64,000 nt of DNA from JASLDZ01 sp964244065 (GTDB lineage: Bacteria > Pseudomonadota > Alphaproteobacteria > Caulobacterales > Caulobacteraceae): the NCBI GenBank assembly GCA_964244065.1, contig CAXTHH010000005.1, positions 1 through 64,000 of the forward strand. Reading direction: 5' to 3'. The notes under the pieces are model-generated. The model saw only the letters and a program-made list of their open reading frames with translations, was not told where the DNA came from and did not search any database. Each line of letters opens with the position of its first letter. Positions within the stretch are counted from its first letter, which is position 1. Shown piece after piece: positions 34,280 through 42,210 of the stretch. Position numbers and translations under genes: made by a program.

Positions 34280-35695
34280 TCACAGCCCCTTGAGGATGCC
34301 CTCGACCATCTTCTTGGCGTCGGCGAACAGCATCATGGTGTTGTCGCGGAAGAAGAGCTCGTTCTCGACGCCGGCGTAGCCGCTGCCCATGCCGCGCTTG
34401 ATGAACAGCACGGTGCGCGCCTTCTCCACGTCCAGGATCGGCATGCCGAAGATCGGGCTCTTGGGGTCGGTCTTGGCGCTGGGGTTGGTCACGTCGTTGG
34501 CGCCGATCACGAAGGCGACGTCGGCGGTGGCGAACTCGGCGTTGATGTCCTCCAGCTCGAACACCTCGTCGTAGGGCACGTTGGCCTCGGCCAGGAGCAC
34601 GTTCATGTGGCCGGGCATGCGGCCGGCGACGGGGTGGATGGCGTATTTCACCTCCACGCCCTCCTCCTTCAGCTTGTCGGCCATCTCGCGCAGGGCGTGC
34701 TGCGCCTGGGCCACCGCCATGCCGTAGCCGGGCACGATGATCACCTTGGAGGCGTTCTTCATGATGAAGGCCGCATCGTCGGCCGAGCCTTGCTTGACCG
34801 GGCGCGTCTCCTTCGCGCCCTCGCCCGCCGCGGCGGCGTCCGCGCCGAAGCCGCCCAGGATCACGCTGACGAAGGAGCGGTTCATCCCCTTGCACATGAT
34901 GTAGCTGAGGATCGCCCCCGAGCTGCCCACCAGGGCGCCCGTGATGATCAGCGTGGTGTTCTCCAGCGTGAAGCCGAGCGCCGCCGCCGCCCAGCCCGAG
35001 TAGCTGTTCAGCATGGACACCACGACCGGCATGTCGGCCCCGCCGATGGGAATGATCAGGGTGATGCCCAGCAGCAGCGCCAGGGCGAAGATCGCCCAGA
35101 AGGCCCACACGGCCGTCCCGCCGCTCAGGCACAGCACCGCCACCAGCACGACCAGCGCCACGGCGATGGCGATGTTCAGCAGGTGGCGACCGGGCAGCAG
35201 GATCGACGCCCCGCTCATGTTGCCGTTCAGCTTGGCGAAGGCGATCAGCGATCCGGTGAAGGTCACCGCCCCGATGGCGAGGCCGAGCGACAGCTCCACC
35301 AGGCTCTGCACCTTGATCCCGCCCTGGCCGTCGCCGATGCCGTAGGCGCCCGGCGTGTACAGGGCGGCCACGGCCACCAGGCAGGCGGCGAGGCCCACCA
35401 GGCTGTGGAAGGCGGCCACCAGCTGCGGCATGGAGGTCATCGCCACCCGCCGCGCGATCACCGCCCCCACGCCGCCGCCCACGGCGACGCCGCCCGCGAT
35501 CAGCGCCAGCGTCAGCCCGTCCAGCGCGCCCTGTCCCCACAGGGTGGCGAGCGCGGTGCCGACGGCCAGCGCCATGCCGATCATGCCGAGCTGGTTGCCC
35601 CGCCGGCTGGTCACCGGGCTCGACAGCCCCCGCAGCGCCAGGATGAACAGCACGCCCGAGGCGAGGTAGAGGACGGCCGCGAGGTTGGCGTTCAT
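34280..35695 (-). CDS. pntB: NAD(P) transhydrogenase subunit beta
   Basis: 471 residues. Eight or so N-terminal membrane helices, then the NADP-binding domain: IIVPGYGMAVAQAQHAL, HPVAGRMPGHMNVLLAEA, VIGANDVTNPSAKTD and a late KRGMGSGYAGVEN. It couples proton entry to hydride transfer from NADH to NADP+. Its ATG overlaps the stop of the HepT-like gene by four bases, so its translation probably depends on ribosomes arriving from that gene. Confidence 0.97.
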   Translation of the reverse strand: MNANLAAVLYLASGVLFILALRGLSSPVTSRRGNQLGMIGMALAVGTALATLWGQGALDGLTLALIAGGVAVGGGVGAVIARRVAMTSMPQLVAAFHSLVGLAACLVAVAALYTPGAYGIGDGQGGIKVQSLVELSLGLAIGAVTFTGSLIAFAKLNGNMSGASILLPGRHLLNIAIAVALVVLVAVLCLSGGTAVWAFWAIFALALLLGITLIIPIGGADMPVVVSMLNSYSGWAAAALGFTLENTTLIITGALVGSSGAILSYIMCKGMNRSFVSVILGGFGADAAAAGEGAKETRPVKQGSADDAAFIMKNASKVIIVPGYGMAVAQAQHALREMADKLKEEGVEVKYAIHPVAGRMPGHMNVLLAEANVPYDEVFELEDINAEFATADVAFVIGANDVTNPSAKTDPKSPIFGMPILDVEKARTVLFIKRGMGSGYAGVENELFFRDNTMMLFADAKKMVEGILKGL

Positions 35696-36039
35696 TGGCC
35701 GGACTCTTCCTGCAGTAGCCGTTGGAGGTCGTCGATCAGGTTCGGAAGATCGTTGCGCACCGTCTTCACCACGGTCTCGGCGTCGATCTCAGGGTGCTCA
35801 TGGACGATCAAATTGCGCATCCGCTTCGCCTGCCGGAGCGGCGGATGCGTTGCGGCCGCCGAGCCATCCGGCGACAGGTGCGACGCCGCCCCGCCGACCA
35901 GCGTCACCCGCCAGAGGACGGCGGAGAACTTCTCATCGTCCGCTTCCAAAGCCGCTGCGGACGCGTGGCCTAGGAAGCGGATCGCGGCTTCCGCATGCTG
36001 GATCATATGCCGAAAGCGGACCTCATCGTTCGGGCTCAC
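35692..36039 (-). CDS. HepT-like (DUF86) toxin homologue inside the pnt operon
   Basis: 115 residues from the GTG at 36039, whose bases form a GTGA overlap with the stop of the MntA-like gene. All-helical HEPN fold: RFRHMIQHAEAAIRFL, EKFSAVLWRVTLVGGAASHL, RMRNLIVHEHPEID. The HEPN RNase motif R-x4-H is present (Arg75, His80), but the position two after the His, normally Tyr in R-x4-H-x-Y, is His82 (codon CAC). That Tyr is the residue modified by MntA in studied HepT-MntA pairs. Its stop overlaps the pntB ATG by four bases. A toxin, a detoxified relic or a specialised regulator are all possible. Confidence 0.85.
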   Translation of the reverse strand: MSPNDEVRFRHMIQHAEAAIRFLGHASAAALEADDEKFSAVLWRVTLVGGAASHLSPDGSAAATHPPLRQAKRMRNLIVHEHPEIDAETVVKTVRNDLPNLIDDLQRLLQEESGQ

Positions 36040-36341
36040 ACGCGTACAAGGTCTGCTTCCATCCGGGCTCGCATGTCCGGCTTCAACATCTTGGAGTTGA
36101 TGAGCTGGACGTCGCGTCCGAGCTGGTCCTCCAGGAGGAGAGAGGCATCCGCCACCTTGAAGAGCGTGGTCCCTTCCATCCACAAGGAGAGCACGTCCAC
36201 ATCGCTGTCCGCGTGCGCCTCTCCGCGAGCGAGCGAGCCCACCACGCCGTACACCTCGACCTTGCAGCGGTCGCGCAGCTCATCGCGTCGCGCGCGGAGC
36301 ACCGCCAGCACTTCGTCCAGCGAAGCGGGCCGCCGGCTCAC
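36036..36341 (-). CDS. MntA-like nucleotidyltransferase (antitoxin) inside the pnt operon
   Basis: 101 residues from the GTG at 36341, which overlaps the pntAb stop as GTGA. The minimal nucleotidyltransferase motif G-S-x10-D-x-D is intact (Gly35, Ser36, Asp47, Asp49 in GSLARGEAHADSDVDV). MntA proteins neutralise HepT by AMP transfer. Coupled to HepT-like gene by another GTGA overlap. Slightly lower GC than the pnt genes. Longer frames upstream overlap pntAb and are not homologous. Confidence 0.87.
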   Translation of the reverse strand: MSRRPASLDEVLAVLRARRDELRDRCKVEVYGVVGSLARGEAHADSDVDVLSLWMEGTTLFKVADASLLLEDQLGRDVQLINSKMLKPDMRARMEADLVRV

Positions 36342-36661
36342 CCCGCGCGCTCCTTCTTCTTGTACATGGCCAGCATGCGTTGGGTGACCAGGAAGCCGCC
36401 GAAGATGTTCACCGCGGCGAGGGCGGCGGCGACCGCGCCCGCGCCCTTGGACACCCAGACATTGGCCGTCAGCGCCCCGTCCGCCCCGTGCGCGGCGGCG
36501 GCCAGGAGCGCGCCCACGATGATCACCGAGCTCACCGCGTTGGTCACCGCCATCAGGGGCGTGTGCAGCGCGGGCGTCACGCTCCACACCACGTAGTAGC
36601 CGACGAACACGGCCAGCACGAAGATGGCCAGGCGGAACACGACGGGATCGACGGCTTCCAT
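36338..36661 (-). CDS. pntAb: NAD(P) transhydrogenase subunit alpha, membrane part
   Basis: 107 residues from the ATG at 36661 (MEAVDPVVFRLAIF); a longer frame upstream lies inside pntAa. Three helices with VGYYVVWSVTPALHTPLMAVTNA and IFGGFLVTQRMLAMYKKKE, the alpha-2 signature. One-base overlap with pntAa (TGATG) and four-base overlap with the MntA-like gene. Confidence 0.95.
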   Translation of the reverse strand: MEAVDPVVFRLAIFVLAVFVGYYVVWSVTPALHTPLMAVTNAVSSVIIVGALLAAAAHGADGALTANVWVSKGAGAVAAALAAVNIFGGFLVTQRMLAMYKKKERAG

Positions 36662-37803
36662 CAGGCGGCTCCGGTCAGGGCGGGGTGCACGATCGCGCCG
36701 TCGCGGACCACGACGGCGCCCTGCAGGATCTCGTCGTCCCACTGCGGGCCGAGCGCGCCCTCCTTGTCGATCAGCAGGGCGGCGAGGGCGACCAGGTTGC
36801 GGGCGTAGAGGGCGCTGGCGTCGGCGGCCACGCGGCCCGCCATGTTGGCGATGCCCACGATCGTCGCCCCGCCCGCCGCGGCCACCGCCTCGCCCGGGCG
36901 CGAGCCCTCGACGTTGCCGCCCTGCTCGACGGCGAGGTCCACCAGCACCGAGCCCGGGCGCATGGAGCCGGCCTGCTCGGCGCTCACCAGCCGGGGCGCG
37001 GCGCGGCCTGGGATCAGGGCCGTGGTGACGACGATGTCCTGCTTCCTGATGTGGTCCGAGACGAGGGCCGCCTGCTTGGCCTGGTACTCGGCGCTCATGG
37101 CCTTGGCGTAGCCGGCGGCGGTCTCGGCGGCGCGGAACTCGTCGTCGATCACGGCGACGAACTTGGCGCCCAGGCTCTCCACCTGCTCCTTGGCGGCAGG
37201 GCGCACGTCGGTGGCGGTGACCACCGCGCCGAGCCGCCGCGCCGTGGCGATGGCCTGAAGGCCCGCGACCCCGGCCCCCATCACGAACACCTTGGCCGCG
37301 GCCACCGTGCCCGCGGCCGTCATCATCATGGGCATGGCGCGCCCATAGGCCTGCGCCGCCTCGATCACCGCCCGATAGCCGGCGAGGTTGGCCTGGCTGG
37401 ACAGCGCGTCCATGGCCTGCGCCCGGCTGATGCGCGGCACGAACTCCATGGCCAGGGCGTGCGCGCCCCGGGCGGCCACCGCCTCCAGCGCCGGGCGCGA
37501 GGCGTGCGGATCGAACAGGGCCACGGCCATCGCGCCGGCCCGGAGCGCGCCCGCCTCCTCCGGCTCGGGCGCGCGCACCTTGAACAGCAGGTCGGCGCCC
37601 GCGATCGCATCGGCGGCGCTGTCGGCCAGGCGGGCCCCGGCGGCCTCGTAGTCGGCGTCGGGATAGCTGGCGAGCGCCCCCGCGCCACGCTCCAGCACGA
37701 CCGACGCGCCCAGCGCGGTCAACTTTCTGACGCTGTCGGGGGTGGCGGCCACGCGGGTCTCGCCCGCCCGCCGCTCCCTGGTCACCGCGATCGTCGCGCC
37801 CAT
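36661..37803 (-). CDS. pntAa: NAD(P) transhydrogenase subunit alpha, NAD-binding part
   Basis: 380 residues. Starts IAVTRERRAGETRVAATPDSV; has RISRAQAMDALSSQANLAGY and the NAD-binding VFVMGAGVAGLQAIATARRLGA, followed by VTTALIPGRAAPRLV and GSVLVDLAVEQGGN. The soluble alpha-1 subunit binds NAD(H). 43 nt downstream of the oxidase subunit IV gene. Confidence 0.97.
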   Translation of the reverse strand: MGATIAVTRERRAGETRVAATPDSVRKLTALGASVVLERGAGALASYPDADYEAAGARLADSAADAIAGADLLFKVRAPEPEEAGALRAGAMAVALFDPHASRPALEAVAARGAHALAMEFVPRISRAQAMDALSSQANLAGYRAVIEAAQAYGRAMPMMMTAAGTVAAAKVFVMGAGVAGLQAIATARRLGAVVTATDVRPAAKEQVESLGAKFVAVIDDEFRAAETAAGYAKAMSAEYQAKQAALVSDHIRKQDIVVTTALIPGRAAPRLVSAEQAGSMRPGSVLVDLAVEQGGNVEGSRPGEAVAAAGGATIVGIANMAGRVAADASALYARNLVALAALLIDKEGALGPQWDDEILQGAVVVRDGAIVHPALTGAA

Positions 37804-37846
37804 CCGTCCCCGCTGAGAACCCAGGAGCGGAGCTTGGGCCGAGGCG

Positions 37847-38095
37847 CTAGGACTTGTCCAGGCTGGTGGGCGGCTTGCGCAGGGCCACCACGCCCGCGAT
37901 CACCATGACGCCGGTGGGGACCAGCGCGCCGAAGAAGCCCACCCGCGTGCAGAAGAGCAGCGTCAGGAACAGCAGCAGCGCCGCCACGCCCAGCGAGCCC
38001 CACCGCACCAGCCCGTCGAACACGCGGTAGGTGGAGCGCTGCTCGGTGATCTCCATGGAGGCGGTGTCGTCGGAGGCGTGGGGCTGGGCGGCCAT
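37847..38095 (-). CDS. aa3-type cytochrome c oxidase subunit IV
   Basis: 82 residues. A soluble lead with the family element MEITEQRSTYRVFDGLVRWG followed by two short helices (VAALLLFLTLLFCTRVGFF, VPTGVMVIAGVVAL). This small subunit (COX4_pro_2 family) often lies next to pnt genes in alphaproteobacteria, from memory. It heads the pnt set, with a divergent MFS gene 101 nt away. Confidence 0.85.
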   Translation of the reverse strand: MAAQPHASDDTASMEITEQRSTYRVFDGLVRWGSLGVAALLLFLTLLFCTRVGFFGALVPTGVMVIAGVVALRKPPTSLDKS

Positions 38096-38196
38096 GGCTC
38101 GGGTCGTCCTGGAGTGGCGGTCGGCGGTCGGGCGCGGACCATAGGGTCGGGGGGCTGAACGCTCAACCCTGGCCGGCGTTCGCGCTAAGCACCGCC

Positions 38197-39528
38197 ATGA
38201 CCCCGACGCCCGCGCTGTCCCGCACCGCCTTCCTGATCGTGTTCGCGGTCTCGTTCGCGACGCAGGCCGGCAACCTGGGGCTGCAGTCGGTGCTGCCGCC
38301 CATCGGGCGGGCGGTGGGCATCCCCGACCCGCTGGTGGCGGGGATCTTCTCGCTCTCGGCGCTGCTGTGGACGCTGACCGCGCCCGTCTGGGCGCGGCGC
38401 TCCGACCGGGTCGGGCGCAAGCCGATGATCGCGCTCGGCCTCGCGGGGTTCGCCGTGTCCATGGCCGGCTGCGCCTGCGTGGTGCTGGCGGGGCTGCACC
38501 ACCTCATCCCTGCGGCGGCCGTGTTCCTGGGCTTCACGGGGCTGCGGGCCATCTTCGGCGCGGTGGGGTCGGCGGCGAGCCCCGCCAGCCAGGCCTACGT
38601 CGCCGACCGCACCCCGCCCGAGTCGCGGACGGAGGCCATGGGCCAGCTCGCCGGGGCGACGGGGCTGGGCGCGGTGGTGGGGCCGGCGGTGGCGTCGCTG
38701 ATCGCCGCCACGCCCCTGCTGACCCTCTCGACGCCCATGTTCGCCTTCGCGCTGCTGGCCGCCTCGCTCCTGCTCCTGGTCTGGCGCGGACTGCCCGAGG
38801 CCAAGGGCCCGCCCTTGCGTCCCCGCGGGAGGGCGGAGGTGATCGATGCGCCTGCAGGTCACGAGGGCCAGCCCGCCGCGCGCCGCGGCGTGTGGCGGGA
38901 TCCGGCCGTCGCGCCCTTCCTGCTGTTCGGCTTCCTCGCCGCCTCCGCCCAGACGGTGAACACCTACACGCTCGGCTTCCACGTCATCGACAAGCTGGGA
39001 ACGGGGCCGTTCGGCAGCCAGAAGCAGATCGGCCTCGCACTGATGGCCGGCGCCATGGCCACGCTCCTGGCCCAGTGGGGGCTGATCCGGCTGTTCCGCA
39101 TGGGGCCGCGGCACCTGCTGCGCTGGGGCGCGGCCTTGGCCGGCGCGGGCAACATCGCCCTGGCGTTCGCGCCTTCGTACGAGACGGTGGTGTTCGCCTA
39201 CGCGCTTGCGAGCCTGGGCTACGGCTTCGCCCGGCCGGGCTTCACGGCGGGCTCGTCGCTGGCGGCGGGAGACCGGGGGCAGGGCGCGGTGGCCGGGGCG
39301 GTGACCGCCATCTTCGGCTCCAGCGTGATCGTCACGCCGGTGCTGGCGGTGATGCTCTACGAGCGCTCGGCCCTGGCCCTCTTCCTGCTCAACGCGGGCG
39401 TGCTGATGGCGCTGACGCTCTACGCCTACCTGAACGGCGCGCTGCGCCGCTCGGGCGCGGCGCCGACCACCGACGCGGAGACCGCCCAGGCCGCGCTGGA
39501 CTCCGCCGACGGCGGCGCGACGCCGTAG
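38197..39528 (+). CDS. Major facilitator superfamily transporter
   Basis: 443 residues, about twelve membrane helices with a long central cytoplasmic loop around residues 205-230. The loop-2 motif WARRSDRVGRKPMI after helix 2 is a clear MFS signature, and SYASPASQAYVAD-like SAASPASQAYVADRTPPESR follows. The C-terminus is hydrophilic. Substrate not predictable; drug or small-metabolite efflux is typical of this group. Convergent with the transglycosylase across a perfect inverted repeat. Confidence 0.9.
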   Translation: MTPTPALSRTAFLIVFAVSFATQAGNLGLQSVLPPIGRAVGIPDPLVAGIFSLSALLWTLTAPVWARRSDRVGRKPMIALGLAGFAVSMAGCACVVLAGLHHLIPAAAVFLGFTGLRAIFGAVGSAASPASQAYVADRTPPESRTEAMGQLAGATGLGAVVGPAVASLIAATPLLTLSTPMFAFALLAASLLLLVWRGLPEAKGPPLRPRGRAEVIDAPAGHEGQPAARRGVWRDPAVAPFLLFGFLAASAQTVNTYTLGFHVIDKLGTGPFGSQKQIGLALMAGAMATLLAQWGLIRLFRMGPRHLLRWGAALAGAGNIALAFAPSYETVVFAYALASLGYGFARPGFTAGSSLAAGDRGQGAVAGAVTAIFGSSVIVTPVLAVMLYERSALALFLLNAGVLMALTLYAYLNGALRRSGAAPTTDAETAQAALDSADGGATP

Positions 39529-39578
39529 GAGCCGTAGGAGACGCCACTCCACGCGAGCTGTGGAGTCCGCGGAGCTTT

Positions 39579-39671
39579 CCGCTCATCCCCGCGAAGGCGG
39601 GGATCTCCGTCCGTGTGCGCGCGACGGCCGCTTCTCCGGCCCGAGATCCCCGCCTTCGCGGGGATGAGCGG
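39579..39671. repeat. Perfect 29-bp inverted repeat, 93 bp element
   Basis: The arm at 39579-39607 (beginning CCGCTCATCCCCGCG) is the exact reverse complement of 39643-39671 (ending CGCGGGGATGAGCGG). Each arm also folds on itself (TCCCCGC-GAAG-GCGGGGA). It occupies the gap between convergent MFS and MltB genes; a relic of the same unit (CTCATCCCCGCG) is at 32217. Confidence 0.85.
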
Positions 39672-39711
39672 CTGCAGTGAGGGGAAGGCGGAGGCTCCCT
39701 GGAGACCTAGA

Positions 39712-40953
39712 CTAGACCTGCGCCTCGGCCCGCAAGCGGGCGATCAGCTCGCCGGAGAGGTAGCCGTCCGCCGGGAGGCCCCGGGCGGCCTGCCAGCCCC
39801 GGGCCGCCCGGCGGGTGCCCGCGCCGATCACCCCGTCCACACCGCCGGGGTCGAAGCCCAGGCGCTGCAGCGCGGTCTGCGCGCCGATGCGGTCGGCGAG
39901 GCTGGTGGGGCCTTCGGCCGGCCACGCCTGCACCAGCGGGCCCCCGCCCGCGAGCCGATCGGCCAGGATGCCCACCGCCAGGGCGTAGCTGGTGGAGTTG
40001 TTGTAGGTGCGGATCGCCATGTGGTTCGGAAAGGCCAGGAACCCGGGCCCGCGCCAGCCCATGGGCATCAGCAGCGTCGCCGCCGCCTCCGCGTCCGCCG
40101 GGCGGAAGCCGCCGCCGTCGGCCGTGCGCACCCCCAGGCTTCCCCAGTCGCGGACGTTGAGGGACTGCTGCTCGACGCGCAGGTACTCGAAGCCCTGGCG
40201 GGGCACGACCACCTCGCGCGCCCAGCTCTGGCCGGGGCGCCAGGCCGCCTTGCGGTTCAGGAAGTTGGCGGCGCTGGCCAGGGCGTCCACCGGCGAGTCC
40301 CAGATGTCGCGCCGCCCGTCGCCGTCGCCGTCCACGGCGAAGTTCAGGTAGTCCTCCGGCGTGAACTGGGTCTGGCCCATGGCCCCGGCCCAGGACCCCT
40401 TGAGCGTGGCGCGCGTGGCCTCGCCCCGCTGCAGGATCTGCAGGGCGGAGATCAGCTGGCTCTCGGCCCACGACGCGCGCCGGCCGCCGGCCGCCTGGGT
40501 GGCCAGCGAGCGGATCACGTCCATCTCGCCCGGCACGGCGCCGTAGGCGGACTCGATCCCCCACACCGCGCCCAGGATCTCCAGCGGCACGCCACGCTGC
40601 AGGGCGACGCCCACGCGCGGCCCCACCGCCTCCAGCCGCGTCCGCCCGGCGGAGACCCGCGCCTCGCTGACCGTGGTGGCGAGGTAGTCGCTGACCGGCT
40701 TGGAGAACTCGGGCTGGCGGCTGTCCAGCGACAGCACGCGCGGGTCGGGCGTCAGCCCCGTCAGCGCCCCGTCCACCAGGGCGGGGTCGAAGCCGCGGCC
40801 GATGGCGCGCAGGCGGAAGGCGGAAAGCCAGGCGCCGAAGGCCGCGTCGCCCCCGGGGGACGAGGCGTCGGACACGCCAAGGCCCCCGACGCCCTGCGGC
40901 TCGGGCGCGGCGGTCAGTCCGGTGAGGGCGGCCAGGAAGGCGCGGCGGTGCAT
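39712..40953 (-). CDS. Membrane-bound lytic murein transglycosylase B type
   Basis: 413 residues from the ATG at 40953. Weak signal sequence (MHRRAFLAALTGLTAAP). MltB catalytic domain: FSKPVSDYL, catalytic Glu134 in AVWGIESAYG, GSWAGAMGQTQFTPEDYLNFAVD, DIWDSPVDALASAANFL. A C-terminal peptidoglycan-binding repeat spans about 345-413 (LGFDPGGVDGVIGAGTRRA). It cleaves the glycan strand to form anhydro-muropeptides in the periplasm. Confidence 0.93.
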   Translation of the reverse strand: MHRRAFLAALTGLTAAPEPQGVGGLGVSDASSPGGDAAFGAWLSAFRLRAIGRGFDPALVDGALTGLTPDPRVLSLDSRQPEFSKPVSDYLATTVSEARVSAGRTRLEAVGPRVGVALQRGVPLEILGAVWGIESAYGAVPGEMDVIRSLATQAAGGRRASWAESQLISALQILQRGEATRATLKGSWAGAMGQTQFTPEDYLNFAVDGDGDGRRDIWDSPVDALASAANFLNRKAAWRPGQSWAREVVVPRQGFEYLRVEQQSLNVRDWGSLGVRTADGGGFRPADAEAAATLLMPMGWRGPGFLAFPNHMAIRTYNNSTSYALAVGILADRLAGGGPLVQAWPAEGPTSLADRIGAQTALQRLGFDPGGVDGVIGAGTRRAARGWQAARGLPADGYLSGELIARLRAEAQV

Positions 40954-41112
40954 GGCGGGGAGTGTAACGCGCTTTGGGGCGGAAGGGCGTCGGCGTTGAC
41001 GCCCCGGGTGTTCACGACTATGAGACCGCCTCCCGTCCGCCGGCCCTGCGCCTGGCGGACGCTTTCGTTCCGATGCGCCGCTCGGCGCCTTTTCATCGCC
41101 GGGTGGTTCGCC

Positions 41113-41238
41113 ATGAAGGTCCGCAGCTCGCTCAAGTCGCTCAAGTCGCGGCACAAGGACTGCAAGCTGGTCCGCCGCAAGGGCCGCGTCTACGTGATCA
41201 ACAAGACCGACCCGCGGTTCAAGGCCAAGCAGGGCTGA
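41113..41238 (+). CDS. rpmJ: Ribosomal protein L36, zinc-free form
   Basis: 41 residues: MKVRSSLKSLKSRHKDCKLVRRK begins the protein in the usual L36 pattern, ending INKTDPRFKAKQG. Only one Cys remains, so the C-x2-C...C-x4-H zinc site is absent and it is the YkgO-type C-minus form. ATG at 41113. A 103-bp repeat follows and probably ends the transcript. Confidence 0.95.
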   Translation: MKVRSSLKSLKSRHKDCKLVRRKGRVYVINKTDPRFKAKQG

Positions 41239-41260
41239 GGCCCGCCGGCTCTTTGTCTCT

Positions 41261-41363
41261 CGTCGCCCTCGGACTTGATCCGAGGGCCGGGCGCCGGTCG
41301 TGCGCCGACCTTTCCATTCGCCTGACGAACGCGCGGCTCTCGGATCAAGTCCGAGGGCGACGG
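41261..41363. repeat. 103-bp inverted repeat element, copy 3
   Basis: Same ends (CGTCGCCCTCGGACTTGATC and GGATCAAGTCCGAGGGCGAC) and the same length as copies at 16078 and 23248; the central loop sequence differs. It lies 22 nt after rpmJ and before gapR. Confidence 0.85.
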
Positions 41364-41488
41364 CGTGTCTGAGGACAGGGTTGTCCCGTGCGGCGACCTG
41401 TCCTGTGGAGAACCCGAGCCCGCCGTTGCCGGGGCGGGAGCGGCCCGCCTAGGGTCCGCGCCTCCCGCTCCCCACCCGAGTTCACGCC

Positions 41489-41788
41489 GTGGCCGACGAC
41501 GCTTCCTTCAAGACCGATTTCCAGACGGACTTCGACGCCTCGCCCGACGTGCTGACCGCGGCGGCGCAGGGCCGGCTGAGGAGCTTCCTGGAGCGGATCG
41601 AGCGGTTGGAGGAGGACAAGGCGGCCGTGTCCAACGACCTTAAGGAGGTCTACGCCGAGGCCAAGGGCGAGGGCTTCGACACCAAGATCCTCCGCAAGGT
41701 CATCCGCCTGCGGAAGATGGACAAGGTCAAGCGCGACGAGGAGGAGGCGCTGATCGACCTCTACCTCTCCGCCATCGGCGGCCTCTGA
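41489..41788 (+). CDS. gapR: GapR-type nucleoid-associated protein (DUF2312)
   Basis: 99 residues from a GTG. After about 20 acidic residues comes the GapR core: AQGRLRSFLERIERLEEDKAAV, DLKEVYAEAKGEGFDTKILRKVIRLRKMD and EEALIDLYLSAIG. GapR proteins bind overtwisted AT-rich DNA and are essential for growth in Caulobacter. The stop shares bases with a possible CTG start of the next gene. Confidence 0.95.
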   Translation: MADDASFKTDFQTDFDASPDVLTAAAQGRLRSFLERIERLEEDKAAVSNDLKEVYAEAKGEGFDTKILRKVIRLRKMDKVKRDEEEALIDLYLSAIGGL

Positions 41789-42141
41789 AACGGAAGGCCC
41801 CTCTTCGGAGCGGGCCGGCCGACCCGCGGCTCGCCGCGCGCGAGGCCGCCAAGCGCGCGGCGCTGAACGCGCTCAAGCGCGCCAGGCGCCAGGCCGACAA
41901 GGCCGGGGTGGAGCTTTCCGAGTGGGAGGGCGGCTTCCTTCAGGACGTGGCCCAGCGGGTGAAGACCTTCGGCCGCGCCTTCGGCGACCCGGAGAAGGGT
42001 GCGCCCGGCCAGGCGCTCTCCGCCATGCAGGGCCGCAAGCTCAAGGAGATCACGGCCAAGGCCAAGGGCGAGGACAAGCCCCGGCGCTTCGGCCGCCGCG
42101 CGCCCCCGCCGAAGCCCGGCGAAGACTCTGGCGAAGATTAG
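41785..42141 (+). CDS. Conserved small basic protein downstream of gapR
   Basis: No ATG opens this frame. It is 118 residues if started at the CTG 41785 that overlaps the gapR stop (CTGA), or 77 from the GTG at 41908. The region between these (LAAREAAKRAALNALKRARRQ) looks like genuine helical protein continuous with the rest (LSEWEGGFLQDVAQRVKTFG, DPEKGAPGQALSAMQGRKL), which supports the longer form. Highly charged, no membrane helix; similar proteins next to gapR in related genomes are recalled but unchecked. Function unknown. Confidence 0.68.
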   Translation: MKRKAPLRSGPADPRLAAREAAKRAALNALKRARRQADKAGVELSEWEGGFLQDVAQRVKTFGRAFGDPEKGAPGQALSAMQGRKLKEITAKAKGEDKPRRFGRRAPPPKPGEDSGED

Positions 42142-42210
42142 CCACGTCGCCCCCTCTCTCCGACGGAGCGGGGGTGGCGGCCTTGTTGCTGGCGACGTAT
42201 CCCTGCGGTC

